Origin: Brevibacterium ravenspurgense
Lineage (GTDB): Bacteria > Actinomycetota > Actinomycetes > Actinomycetales > Brevibacteriaceae
Direction: 5' to 3'
Assembly: GCF_001584615.1 (NCBI RefSeq)
Contig: NZ_LQQC01000010.1
Span: forward strand, 1-64,000
Length of the DNA stretch: 64,000 nucleotides
Shown: positions 41,756 to 49,261 of the stretch, one piece after another
Layout: every line of letters starts with the position of its first letter
How positions within the stretch are numbered: the stretch's first letter is position 1
The notes under the pieces: generated by a model
Databases searched by the model: none
Seen by the model: only the letters and a program-made list of their open reading frames with translations
Told to the model about the DNA's origin: nothing
Program-made: the position numbers and the translations under genes

Positions 41756-42020
41756 TCAAGGTCGACGTACGGGATCTCGCGTATCCTCTATTCCTCGTTG
41801 GGAGCTGCAAATCGGTGGTCCAGTGTGTAGCGAGTGTTCGTGGGAGATTTCGAGGGAGCCGGCGGCTTCGGTGACGTCATCGCGGAGATCGGCGTTCTCG
41901 ACGAGGTAGTTGCGGACGTCCTCGCGGGTGCGCACGATGCCGACGAGGCCGAGCTTCTCACGGGCGGCGTGGTGGACGCGGGTGTAGTCGTCCTCGCTGA
42001 GAGTATTGATATCGATGATC
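41756..42020 (-). pseudogene. 3' part of an unrecognised gene on the reverse strand
   Basis: The reverse-strand frame reads INTLSEDDYTRVHHAAREKL, GLVGIVRTREDVRNYLVENA and DLRDDVTEAAGSLEISHEH, a plausible helical protein with normal composition, ending at 41756. It runs head-on into the integrase remnant near 42020-42040, where its 5' end seems lost. I do not recognise the family. Confidence 0.4.
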
Positions 42021-42029
42021 GACCGGCCC

Positions 42030-42244
42030 GACACCGCGGCATCCCGCTTAACGTGCTCCAGAAGATCCTCGGCCACAAATCGATCGAGACAACCAAGGGC
42101 TACCTCCACCCTGATCTTGATCACATCGCCCAGGCGGGGGACCTGGCCAACCGGTTCCTCGACGCCCAGACAGAGGGACCCGAGCGGTCGTCTGGCAAAG
42201 GGCGAGGGAAGCCGAAGCGTGGTCCCGACGATCGGGGCCAGTGA
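42030..42244 (+). pseudogene. C-terminal remnant of a tyrosine integrase
   Basis: The frame reads GIPLNVLQKILGHKSIETTKG then YLHPDLDHIAQAG, the final catalytic His and Tyr segment of phage/ICE-type integrases, and continues to a basic tail (GRGKPKRGPDDRGQ). The N-terminal domains and the Arg/Lys part of the active site are missing. An att-like repeat follows at 42261-42284 and tRNA-Pro at 42556. It shows that the region once held an integrative element. Confidence 0.75.
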
Positions 42245-42260
42245 GGCCGAAAATGGGCAT

Positions 42261-42284
42261 CTGGTCCCGGTTTGGTCCCGGGTG
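42261..42284 (+). repeat. att-like direct repeat, copy 2
   Basis: One mismatch from the copy at 40829-40852. Position just downstream of an integrase C-terminus is where attL/attR sites usually lie. Confidence 0.6.
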
Positions 42285-42334
42285 TTCAACTTAGGCGCCT
42301 CGAGGCGTCTGCGGGAGGCGATGCAAGCGGGAGG

Positions 42335-42447
42335 TTCCGGAGGAGTGGACGAAGGCCGTTTTCTCCTACAACCTGGCCGACGTCTATGTGAATGCGGTGT
42401 GGCAGGCGGCTGACAAAGCCGGTGCTGATGCCAACGCACGAGGCTGA
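42335..42447 (+). pseudogene. 3' fragment of a second lytic transglycosylase gene
   Basis: The frame PEEWTKAVFSYNLADVYVNA then VWQAADKAGADANARG, ending TGA at 42445-42447, matches the C-terminus of the transglycosylase at 35875-36621. At the DNA level 36521-36600 and 42341-42420 agree at 70 of 80 positions, with an offset of exactly 5,820 bp. Nothing upstream of 42335 matches, so only the tail remains. It marks the right edge of the accessory island. Confidence 0.85.
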
Positions 42448-42513
42448 GCGACGCCTCGCAGGCAGGAACAGCGAGCCCTCCGTTTGCCAGATCAGTGAAA
42501 CTGGCCAGAAAAA

Positions 42514-42546
42514 AGAAGTCCCGAAGCGATGTGCTTCGGGACTTCT
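42514..42546 (-). terminator. terminator of tRNA-Pro
   Basis: Arms 42514-42527 and 42533-42546 (AGAAGTCCCGAAGC and complement) with a 5-nt... 6-nt loop region; on the reverse strand the stem is followed by a run of T (A-run at 42509-42514 on the plus strand). A classical intrinsic terminator 10 nt after the tRNA gene. Confidence 0.88.
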
Positions 42547-42555
42547 TCAGTGAGT

Positions 42556-42628
42556 CGGGCTAGCGGGATTTGAACCCACGACCTCTTGACCCCCAGTCAA
42601 GCGCGCTACCAAGCTGCGCCATAGCCCG
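42556..42628 (-). tRNA. tRNA-Pro (anticodon GGG)
   Basis: Read on the reverse strand, a 73-nt cloverleaf without encoded CCA. Acceptor stem CGGGCTA/TAGCCCG, D-arm GCGCAGCTTGGTAGCGC, anticodon stem CTTGA/TCAAG with loop CTGGGGG, so anticodon GGG reading CCC/CCU, then the T-arm GTGGGTTCAAATCCCGC. Its 3' end faces the island and the integrase remnant. Confidence 0.95.
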
Positions 42629-42646
42629 TGGTGTTGAGCCTTGTAA

Positions 42647-42675
42647 ATACTAGCGAGTTGTCTCAGGGAAGGCAA
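42647..42675 (-). promoter_or_regulatory. promoter of tRNA-Pro
   Basis: On the reverse strand TTGCCT (42670-42675) and TAGTAT (42647-42652) are separated by 17 bp, ending about 19 nt before the mature tRNA 5' end. Confidence 0.75.
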
Positions 42676-42916
42676 AACGGGATGTGTGCTCATGTTTCGG
42701 TCGGCACGGTCAGTTGCGCACAGGGGACGAGGTGGAGGTGCAGGAACCGCTGATCGGGCAATTATTACGGGCCGGTATGTGAGACGCAGGACTCAAAGTT
42801 GATACGATGATCTGGCCGTATCATTTCAGCTTCGCAACATAAGGCGTCTGCTGTTGCGCAGATGTTATCTTCGGAGCTGAAAGGTAGGTTTGAGTAAGCC
42901 TGAGCAAGGAGAAGAC

Positions 42917-43321
42917 ATGTCTGACGCTGCAGCACCGCAGAATCTCAAATACTCGCGGGACCACGAATGGGTCGACGCGACCGCTGATGCTGCCACCGTG
43001 CGCATCGGCATCACCGACTTTGCTCAGGACCAGCTCGGCGACGTCGTCTTCGTGGACCTGCCCGAAGTCGGCGACACCCTGGAAGTCGGAGAGGACTTCG
43101 GCGAGGTCGAATCGACCAAGAGCGTCTCTGACCTCAAGGCTCCCGTCTCCGGTGAAGTGCTGCGTGTCAACGACGCTCTGGAAGACGCGCCCGAGATCAT
43201 CAACAGCGACCCCTACGGTGACGGCTGGATGCTGGAAGTCGCGCTTTCCGACCCTTCGGAAGTCGAAGCGCTCCTTGACGCCGACGCCTACAGCGCACAC
43301 GTCGAAAGTGAAGGTGCTTGA
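42917..43321 (+). CDS. gcvH: glycine cleavage system H protein
   Basis: 134 residues from ATG 42917 (AAGGAG at 42906-42911), preferred over the TTG at 42890. Lipoyl domain with the attachment lysine Lys68 in [12 protein letters not shown], plus YSRDHEWV at the start. It carries the aminomethyl group between P and T proteins; gcvP and gcvT are not in the window. A possible -10 (TTATCT) lies near 42866. The 240 bp upstream hold no recognised glycine riboswitch. As in mycobacteria it is followed by garA. Confidence 0.92.
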   Translation: MSDAAAPQNLKYSRDHEWVDATADAATVRIGITDFAQDQLGDVVFVDLPEVGDTLEVGEDFGEVESTKSVSDLKAPVSGEVLRVNDALEDAPEIINSDPYGDGWMLEVALSDPSEVEALLDADAYSAHVESEGA

Positions 43322-43788
43322 TGACTCAGCAGCCTCAGCCCGGCAACCCGGAAGGAACCGGCGAACAGCAGCCGGAAACCACCTCGCACCAGACGCAGGC
43401 GGCTCAGCCGGCGCCCATCAGCGGAATCCTTGATCCGCGCACCGGCGAAATCCGTCCCGTTCCCGACGTCGACCACCTGCAGGAAACCGACGCCCTCCTC
43501 GTCGTAGTCTCCGGACCCGACGCCGGTGCGCAGATCCTGCTTGACACCGACGTTGTCACCGTCGGCCGCAGCCCCAACGCCGACATCTTCCTGGACGATG
43601 TGACGGTTTCGCGCAAGCACGCTGAATTCGTCCGCACTCCCTCGGGCTTCACCCTGCGCGACACCGGATCGCTCAACGGCACCTACGTGGGCCGTGAGCT
43701 CATCGACAAGGTCGAACTGCAGAACGGCGCCGACGTGCAGATTGGCAAGTTCCGCATGATCTTCCAGCAGCGCCCGAGGACTGCGTGA
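43321..43788 (+). CDS. garA: FHA-domain protein GarA-like
   Basis: 155 residues. Flexible N-terminus with ETTS at 19-22, the equivalent of the ETTS phospho-threonine site of GarA, then an FHA domain (about 60-150) with GRSPNADIFLDDVTVSRKHAEF and GSLNGTYVGRELI. GarA (OdhI) inhibits 2-oxoglutarate dehydrogenase and glutamate dehydrogenase until phosphorylated by PknB/PknG-type kinases. The start is at a TGATG overlap with gcvH. A Ser/Thr kinase gene lies 2 kb away. Confidence 0.9.
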   Translation: MTQQPQPGNPEGTGEQQPETTSHQTQAAQPAPISGILDPRTGEIRPVPDVDHLQETDALLVVVSGPDAGAQILLDTDVVTVGRSPNADIFLDDVTVSRKHAEFVRTPSGFTLRDTGSLNGTYVGRELIDKVELQNGADVQIGKFRMIFQQRPRTA

Positions 43789-44261
43789 CCGACATTCAGC
43801 TCGAAGTCGTCGGCGTTCGCATCGAACTGCCGGCGAACCAGCCGATCCTGCTTCTCAAAGAAGCCTCCCAGGCGCGCTTCCTGCCCATCTGGATCGGATC
43901 TTCGGAGGCAAACGCGATCGGCATTGCACTGCGCGGGGTAACCCCGCCTCGTCCGCTCTCGCACGACCTCATGGTCAACCTCATCGAGGAGTACGGCGAC
44001 ACCCTCGAATCCGTGCACATCACGGAAGCTGACTCCCACACCTACTATGCGGAACTTCGCACAAGCGGCGGGCACACGGTGTCAGCGCGCCCATCCGATG
44101 CGGTCGCAATGGCGCTCGTCGCAGGATGCCCCGTCTATACCACCGCGGAGCTGATGGGGCAGGCCGGAATCGAAGGTCCGGAGCCTGACGAAGAAGAAGT
44201 CGCCCAGTTCCGCGAGTTCCTTGACCACGTGTCACCCGAAGACTTCGAAGGCGAATCCTGA
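43785..44261 (+). CDS. bifunctional nuclease family protein (DUF151, Rv1829-like)
   Basis: 158 residues with the BFN domain: LEVVGVRIELPANQPILLLKEASQARFLPIWIGSSEA and SARPSDAVAMALVAGCPVYTT, typical for the family, whose plant member has RNase/DNase activity. Acidic tail. GTG start overlaps garA (GTGA). In M. tuberculosis a MerR regulator (Rv1828) stands between garA and this gene; here it is absent. Confidence 0.85.
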   Translation: MTDIQLEVVGVRIELPANQPILLLKEASQARFLPIWIGSSEANAIGIALRGVTPPRPLSHDLMVNLIEEYGDTLESVHITEADSHTYYAELRTSGGHTVSARPSDAVAMALVAGCPVYTTAELMGQAGIEGPEPDEEEVAQFREFLDHVSPEDFEGES

Positions 44262-44267
44262 CCCGCC

Positions 44268-44273
44268 TATACT
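44268..44273 (+). promoter_or_regulatory. -10 element of the DAHP synthase gene
   Basis: TATACT at 44268-44273, with TTCGAA 18 bp upstream as a possible weak -35. The leader of about 60 nt contains a CTCCGG...CCGGAG hairpin (near 44290-44312) that could be regulatory, but no leader peptide rich in aromatic codons is seen. Confidence 0.5.
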
Positions 44274-44341
44274 GAGGAATTCCGAATGCTCCGGGCCTTA
44301 GTGGACCGGAGAAGATCGCCCTTGCTGACAGCAGAGAGTGG

Positions 44342-45742
44342 ATGATTGTGAAAAGCGTTAACCCGATGTTCGAGCTGGCCGGCGATGCCCGCGCCTCCGA
44401 GGAAACCCTCAAAGGTCTCGACGCCTGGCGCGATCTCGACCCCAAACAGCAGCCGCAGTACACCGACCCGGCAGAGCTTGAGGGCGCGCTTGAACAGCTG
44501 CGCAGGGTTCCGCCGCTGGTGTTCGCCGGCGAAGCCGACCAGCTGAAAGCCCAGATTGCAGCTGCCTCGCGCGGCGAAGCGTTCCTGCTTGCCGGCGGAG
44601 ACTGCGCAGAATCCTTCGAAGATTCCACCGCCGACAGCATTCGCCGTCGCGTTCAGACGATCCTCCAGATGGCCGCTGTGCTCACCTACGGCGCTGCCGT
44701 TCCCGTCGTCAAGATGGGGCGCATGGCCGGCCAGTACGCCAAGCCGCGCTCATCCGATGTTGAAACCCGGGACGGCGTGACGCTGCCCAGCTACCGCGGG
44801 GACATCGTCAACTCCCACGAATTCACAGAAGAGGCTCGACGACCCGACCCGGCCCGTCTGCTCGACGCCTACCATGCATCAGCCTCGACCCTGAATCTCA
44901 TGCGCGCCTTCACCAAGGGAGGCTTCGCGGACCTGCGCCAGGTGCACCAGTGGAACCGCGGCTTCCTCGGGGCGAACGAAAACTACGTCCGCTACGAAAA
45001 AATGGCCGGCGACATCGACCGTGCACTGCGCTTCATGGACGCTTGCGGTGTCGACTTCGACGCTATGCGGACCGTCGAGTTCTACTCGGCCCACGAAGCT
45101 CTGCTTCTGGAATACGAGCAGGCACTCACGCGCATTGATTCGCGCACGGGCGACCCCTACGACGTTTCTGGCCACTTCCTGTGGATCGGTGAGCGCACCC
45201 GCGACATCGACGGTGCGCACGTCGACTTCCTGTCGCGCGTGAAGAACCCCATCGGCGTGAAACTCGGCCCCAACGCAACGGCAGACGATGCTCTGCGCCT
45301 GGCCGAAAAGCTTGACCCGGAAGGCGAACCCGGTCGTCTGACCTTCATCACCCGCATGGGCGCACAGACAATCGGCGAGGCGCTTCCCAAGCTGCTGGCC
45401 GCCGTTAAGGACGACCTCCCGCAGGTCACCTGGATGTGCGACCCGATGCACGGCAACACCATTACGGCCTCCAACGGCTACAAAACCCGCCGCTTTGAAG
45501 ACGTCATGGGTGAAGTCACCGGATTCTTCCGCGCCCACCAGGAAGTCGGCACGGTGCCCGGCGGCATCCATGTTGAGCTCACCGGCAATGACGTCACCGA
45601 AGTCATGGGCGGCGGAGCCAACATCGACGAAGAGGGCCTGCAGCGCCGCTACGAAACCCTCGTGGACCCGCGCCTGAACCACGACCAGTCACTCGAAATG
45701 GCGTTCCAGGTGGCCGAATACCTGACAGAGGGCACGGACTGA
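44342..45742 (+). CDS. aroG: class II 3-deoxy-7-phosphoheptulonate synthase
   Basis: 466 residues of the plant-like (type II) DAHP synthase: LLAGGDCAESFEDS, KMGRMAGQYAKPRSS, HFLWIGERTRDIDGAHVDF, and MCDPMHGN carrying metal ligands. It joins PEP and erythrose 4-phosphate in the first step of aromatic synthesis. Own promoter. Start at ATG 44342, or GTG 44348 two codons later. It ends at a terminator convergent with pknL, an arrangement also seen around Rv2176-Rv2178c. Confidence 0.95.
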   Translation: MIVKSVNPMFELAGDARASEETLKGLDAWRDLDPKQQPQYTDPAELEGALEQLRRVPPLVFAGEADQLKAQIAAASRGEAFLLAGGDCAESFEDSTADSIRRRVQTILQMAAVLTYGAAVPVVKMGRMAGQYAKPRSSDVETRDGVTLPSYRGDIVNSHEFTEEARRPDPARLLDAYHASASTLNLMRAFTKGGFADLRQVHQWNRGFLGANENYVRYEKMAGDIDRALRFMDACGVDFDAMRTVEFYSAHEALLLEYEQALTRIDSRTGDPYDVSGHFLWIGERTRDIDGAHVDFLSRVKNPIGVKLGPNATADDALRLAEKLDPEGEPGRLTFITRMGAQTIGEALPKLLAAVKDDLPQVTWMCDPMHGNTITASNGYKTRRFEDVMGEVTGFFRAHQEVGTVPGGIHVELTGNDVTEVMGGGANIDEEGLQRRYETLVDPRLNHDQSLEMAFQVAEYLTEGTD

Positions 45743-45760
45743 CGAACCTGACATAGAAGA

Positions 45761-45798
45761 GCAAAGCCGCCGGGAGAGAAATCTCCCGGCGGCTTTGC
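45761..45798. terminator. bidirectional terminator between aroG and pknL
   Basis: A 17-bp perfect stem, 45761-45777 with 45782-45798 (GCAAAGCCGCCGGGAGA and complement), 4-nt loop. Confidence 0.88.
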
Positions 45799-45856
45799 TT
45801 GTGCCACACGAAGCTGATGGAGGCGGACTGAGCCGCGAAGAGCAGCAGACTGAGCG

Positions 45857-47791
45857 TCAGTCTTTCGGCTTGTCGTCTTTCTTCTTTTCGTCCTTCGGCT
45901 TGTCGTCCTTCGGTGGCTCCTTCCCCTTGGAGACTTTGAGGATCACCAGAGTGTCCGCAGTCCTCTTCTTGCCGGGGCCGGGGTACATGGCCACAACCTT
46001 GCCCTTGGGCGTGTATTCGCTGTAGACGTCATCGCGTGCAACCCGGAAGCCCATGCCCAGCAGACGCTTATACGAAGCTTCGTAGTCCTGCCCTCGCAAG
46101 TCCGGGATGGCGATCGTCTCCGGGCCGCTTGAGACCGTGATGTCAATCGCGCTGCCCTTCTCAGCCTGACTGTCGGCCTTGGTGCTTTGGGAAACAACGC
46201 GGCCCTTCTTGCCCTGTCCTTCGACTGTCGAAACCTTGCCCTTCTTCAGGCCGGCGTCTTCCAGGGCCTTAGCCGCTTCGTCCTCTGTCTTGCCGACGAG
46301 CTTGGGAACTGCGACCATTTCGGGTCCGTCGGACGTGACAAGGGTGACTGACGATCCTTCTTGCAGCTGTTCTCCCGCGGCGGGGCGAGTCTCAATGACG
46401 GTGCCCTTGGCGATGTCGGCGTGCTTACGGCCTTCGGTGCTGACCGTGAAACCGGCCTGCTCGAGAATCTGCCGAGCATCAGCCTCGGCTGTGCCTGCCT
46501 CGATCTGGGGAACCGCAGCCATGACGACTTCCTGCTCGGTTTCGCCCCCGATCACACCGGAGGCTTTTGCAATGCCGAACGTGCCCGCCAGGCCAAGAGC
46601 AGCGACAGCCGCAACCAGACCAACGAAGACAGGCCGGCGGCGGCGTGAGTCGCGCGGCTCATCGTTATCTTCGAGTTCTTCCGCGGTCGGCGGCTCGTTT
46701 TCAAGCGGTGGAAGGTCAACCGGGGGAGTGCCGTCAGCCGAAACCGCGGCGGCGGTCAGAGTGCCGGGGATCTCAGTCGTCGAACTGACTGCGGCAGGGG
46801 TTTCGTCAGTGGAGAGCTTGGGAATCTCACCCGTGCCGGGAACCGGTTCAGGAGCTTCGAGGCCGATCTGCTCGTCAATGTCGGCGGTTGCTGTCAGCGC
46901 CGGTTCGGTGGGATCGGCCGCATCCGATGTGCCGCCGAAGTCAAGCTGCTCATCCGTCATCGCCAACCGGGCTTCGCCAAGAGCCTGGCGCATTGCAGTG
47001 GCGCTTTCTGGGCGGTCGTCCGGCTTGGGGCTTGTAGCCCACAGGACAAGAGCATCCAATTGGGGGCTGAGCCCGGGAACTGCCTCCGACGGTGCTGTCA
47101 CACGGTCGTGCACGTGGCGGTAGGCGACCTGAATCGGGACGTCGTCCGTGTACGGCTGGGATCCGGTGAGCATCTCGTAGAACATGATGCCCAGCGTGTA
47201 GAGGTCTGTGCGTTCGTCAGCGCCGCTGCGCGTGACAAGCTCCGGTGCGACGTAGCCGACAGTGCCGATGAGCGTTTTCGTCGTGGTTTCGCTCGTCACA
47301 GCGCGTGCGAGTCCGAAGTCAGCGAGTTTGATCTGCCCGTCGGTGCCCAGAAGCACGTTGTCGGGTTTGAGATCCCGGTGGATCATCCCGGCTTCGTGAA
47401 CAGCTTCGAGCGCGGCGAGGATCGCGTCGACGACGCTGATGGCCTGGCGGGGTGTGAAGCGGCCGCGGAACTTCAGTTCCTTGCGCAGAGTGACCGACTC
47501 CAGGTACTCCATGACCAGATACACGACGTCCCCATCGCGGGACTGATCGTTTACCGCGATGAGGTTGGGGTGGGACAGCCGGGCGGCGTTCATCGCCTCG
47601 CGTTCGAAGCGCTCAACAAACGAGGGGTCGCTCGCCAGGTGCGCGTGCATGACCTTGACCGCGATCTCACGGTCAAGCCGCAGGTCGGTTCCGCGGTACA
47701 CCATGGCCATGCCGCCGCGAGCGACAACGGATTCGATGCGGTAGCGGCCGTCGAGGACGACGCCGATCAGCTGATCACGGATCTGTGCCAT
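45857..47791 (-). CDS. pknL: Ser/Thr protein kinase with PASTA domains (PknL-like)
   Basis: 644 residues from ATG at 47791 (GGAGGTG upstream), which removes an unlikely N-terminal extension. Kinase domain 12-275 with Lys46, HRDLKPDNVLL (Asp140) and DFG at 158-160. A juxtamembrane linker, a transmembrane helix (near 430-450) and three extracellular PASTA domains (about 465-535, 536-602, 603-668 in the translated order up to the tail) follow, then a Lys/Asp-rich tail (KDEKKKDDKPKD). PASTA domains bind wall fragments, so it likely senses wall synthesis, and GarA may be a substrate. Neighbouring genes match Rv2173-Rv2178c. Confidence 0.92.
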   Translation of the reverse strand: MAQIRDQLIGVVLDGRYRIESVVARGGMAMVYRGTDLRLDREIAVKVMHAHLASDPSFVERFEREAMNAARLSHPNLIAVNDQSRDGDVVYLVMEYLESVTLRKELKFRGRFTPRQAISVVDAILAALEAVHEAGMIHRDLKPDNVLLGTDGQIKLADFGLARAVTSETTTKTLIGTVGYVAPELVTRSGADERTDLYTLGIMFYEMLTGSQPYTDDVPIQVAYRHVHDRVTAPSEAVPGLSPQLDALVLWATSPKPDDRPESATAMRQALGEARLAMTDEQLDFGGTSDAADPTEPALTATADIDEQIGLEAPEPVPGTGEIPKLSTDETPAAVSSTTEIPGTLTAAAVSADGTPPVDLPPLENEPPTAEELEDNDEPRDSRRRRPVFVGLVAAVAALGLAGTFGIAKASGVIGGETEQEVVMAAVPQIEAGTAEADARQILEQAGFTVSTEGRKHADIAKGTVIETRPAAGEQLQEGSSVTLVTSDGPEMVAVPKLVGKTEDEAAKALEDAGLKKGKVSTVEGQGKKGRVVSQSTKADSQAEKGSAIDITVSSGPETIAIPDLRGQDYEASYKRLLGMGFRVARDDVYSEYTPKGKVVAMYPGPGKKRTADTLVILKVSKGKEPPKDDKPKDEKKKDDKPKD

Positions 47792-48743
47792 GCGGCACCT
47801 CCGAATTGTGGCTGTAGCGTTCGGTGAGGATGTCGACGGTGCGCACGAACGAACGCGTGTCCGGCGCCATTCCCGTCTGCTCAATGCTGGCGGCACCCTG
47901 GTAGTAGGCGGCGACGGCGGCCGAGCGGTTGTCGGTTGTCGCCAAGAGCCTGCGCAGGATCGCAAGCCCTGCGACGATGTTGTTTTCAGGGTCGAGGATG
48001 TCCAGACGACGGCCGATGAGCGATGAGGCCCACTGGCCTGCCCGCGGTGTCAGCTGCATGATGCCGATGCCGTTGACGGGGGAGACCAGCCGGTGGTTCA
48101 GCCCGGATTCTTGGGTTGCAACGGCCAGTGCCAGTGGTCCGTCAACACCGATTTCACCGGCCAGGCGAAGGATCGTTTTGCGCACCCAGGCGCGTGATGG
48201 AGAAGGGCGGCGCATGAGCTGGGCCTTATTCAGCCGGGCCGCCATCAGCACGTCCTCCGGGTATTCCCGTCCATCGACGGAGTGGGGAATGTTCGGCAGC
48301 TTTTCCGGCAGGGTGGGTTTGACGCGGGCGCTCGTGGCACCGGAACCGGACAGTGCGAGGACTTCTCCAACGGTGATGAGAACGGAGGTTCCCATTGCGT
48401 TGGCGCGCTGCAGTGCCGCGGTCGAGGTGCCGTGTTGGCGGGCGATGGATTCGAGGGTGTCGCCGGGTTTGACGGTGTGGCCGGCAGGCGGCGGTGGGAC
48501 GTTCTTTTCGGGCAGGGAGAGGATCTGTCCGGGTGTCAGTGAGGTGCGTCCGCGCAGTTCGTTCAGTTCGATGAGAGCGGGAGCCGAAACGCCGTGCTTT
48601 TTGGCCACGCTGATGACGGTGTCGCCCGTGCGCACACGGTAGGTGCGGCCGCCGTGGGTGACGGGTACGGCCTCAGTGATGGTTCCCGAGGTGAAACCCG
48701 GCGCGGGCGCACCTGTAGGGTCGCGCCTGGTGTCTCGCTGCAT
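47775..48743 (-). CDS. LysM-domain lytic transglycosylase-like protein
   Basis: 322 residues from ATG 48743 (upstream in-frame starts exist to 48851). Two LysM domains, one starting YRVRTGDTVISVAKKHGVS and one HTVKPGDTLESIARQHGTS, then a transglycosylase SLT domain with ATQESGLNHRLVSP (catalytic Glu) and GIGIMQLTPRAG. No N-terminal signal peptide can be seen with any start, which is odd for a wall enzyme. Its 3' end overlaps the pknL start by 17 bp, so wall cleavage and wall sensing are co-expressed. Confidence 0.82.
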   Translation of the reverse strand: MQRDTRRDPTGAPAPGFTSGTITEAVPVTHGGRTYRVRTGDTVISVAKKHGVSAPALIELNELRGRTSLTPGQILSLPEKNVPPPPAGHTVKPGDTLESIARQHGTSTAALQRANAMGTSVLITVGEVLALSGSGATSARVKPTLPEKLPNIPHSVDGREYPEDVLMAARLNKAQLMRRPSPSRAWVRKTILRLAGEIGVDGPLALAVATQESGLNHRLVSPVNGIGIMQLTPRAGQWASSLIGRRLDILDPENNIVAGLAILRRLLATTDNRSAAVAAYYQGAASIEQTGMAPDTRSFVRTVDILTERYSHNSEVPHGTDP

Positions 48744-48885
48744 GGGACGCTTTCTGTGGGGAAGTTGGTATGCCCCCAGGTTAGGTGCACCGGTCGGCGG
48801 GCACAGCCAGGCCCGGCGGCGTGTCGGATCATCCGACTGTCCGGCCGTCACGCCTTAGACAGTGGTCGTGCCGTAGGCTTGAAGT

Positions 48886-49239
48886 GTGAAAAAAGCTGAA
48901 GAGATCGTTGACGAATGGGTGACCGCAGCAGAAGCTGCTGAGCTTCTCGACGTGCCGGTGACAAAAGTCCACCGCAAGATCGAGGACCGTGTTCTTCTGG
49001 GCCTGAAATCCGGAACTCCGCCGACCATGCGGATTCCGGCGCTCTTCATAAAAGACGGCCAGCCCGTGCCTGCTCTGCGCGGAACTCTTATTCTGCTATC
49101 CGACGCCGGATTCTCGGACGATGAGGCGATCGCCTGGCTGTACGAAGAAGACGACACCCTGCCCGGGCGGGCCATTGACTTCCTGCGCCGCGGCGAAAAA
49201 TCTGAGATCCGCCGGCGCGCCCAGGCGCTGGCCATCTGA
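48886..49239 (+). CDS. Rv2175c-type DNA-binding protein
   Basis: 117 residues. A winged helix-turn-helix (VTAAEAAELLDVPVTKVHRKIEDRVLLGLK) and a C-terminal helical part (SDDEAIAWLYEEDDTLPGRAI). The M. tuberculosis orthologue Rv2175c is a DNA-binding substrate of PknL, and here too it lies near pknL. TAGGCT at 48874-48879 is 7 nt before the GTG and there is no RBS, so the mRNA is probably leaderless. Confidence 0.85.
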   Translation: MKKAEEIVDEWVTAAEAAELLDVPVTKVHRKIEDRVLLGLKSGTPPTMRIPALFIKDGQPVPALRGTLILLSDAGFSDDEAIAWLYEEDDTLPGRAIDFLRRGEKSEIRRRAQALAI

Positions 49240-49261
49240 GTCGGCCCGGGCTTTCGGACCC

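Noticed and set aside
42006..42413. 135-codon forward open frame
   Set aside because: It runs out of frame through the integrase remnant and the transglycosylase fragment, whose true frames are recognisable.
42676..42916. Glycine riboswitch before gcvH
   Set aside because: No pair of conserved glycine aptamer cores is visible. Only an ordinary -10-like element is seen.
44290..44312. Attenuator for aromatic amino acid control of DAHP synthase
   Set aside because: A hairpin exists, but no leader peptide with Trp, Tyr or Phe codons and no competing hairpin could be found.
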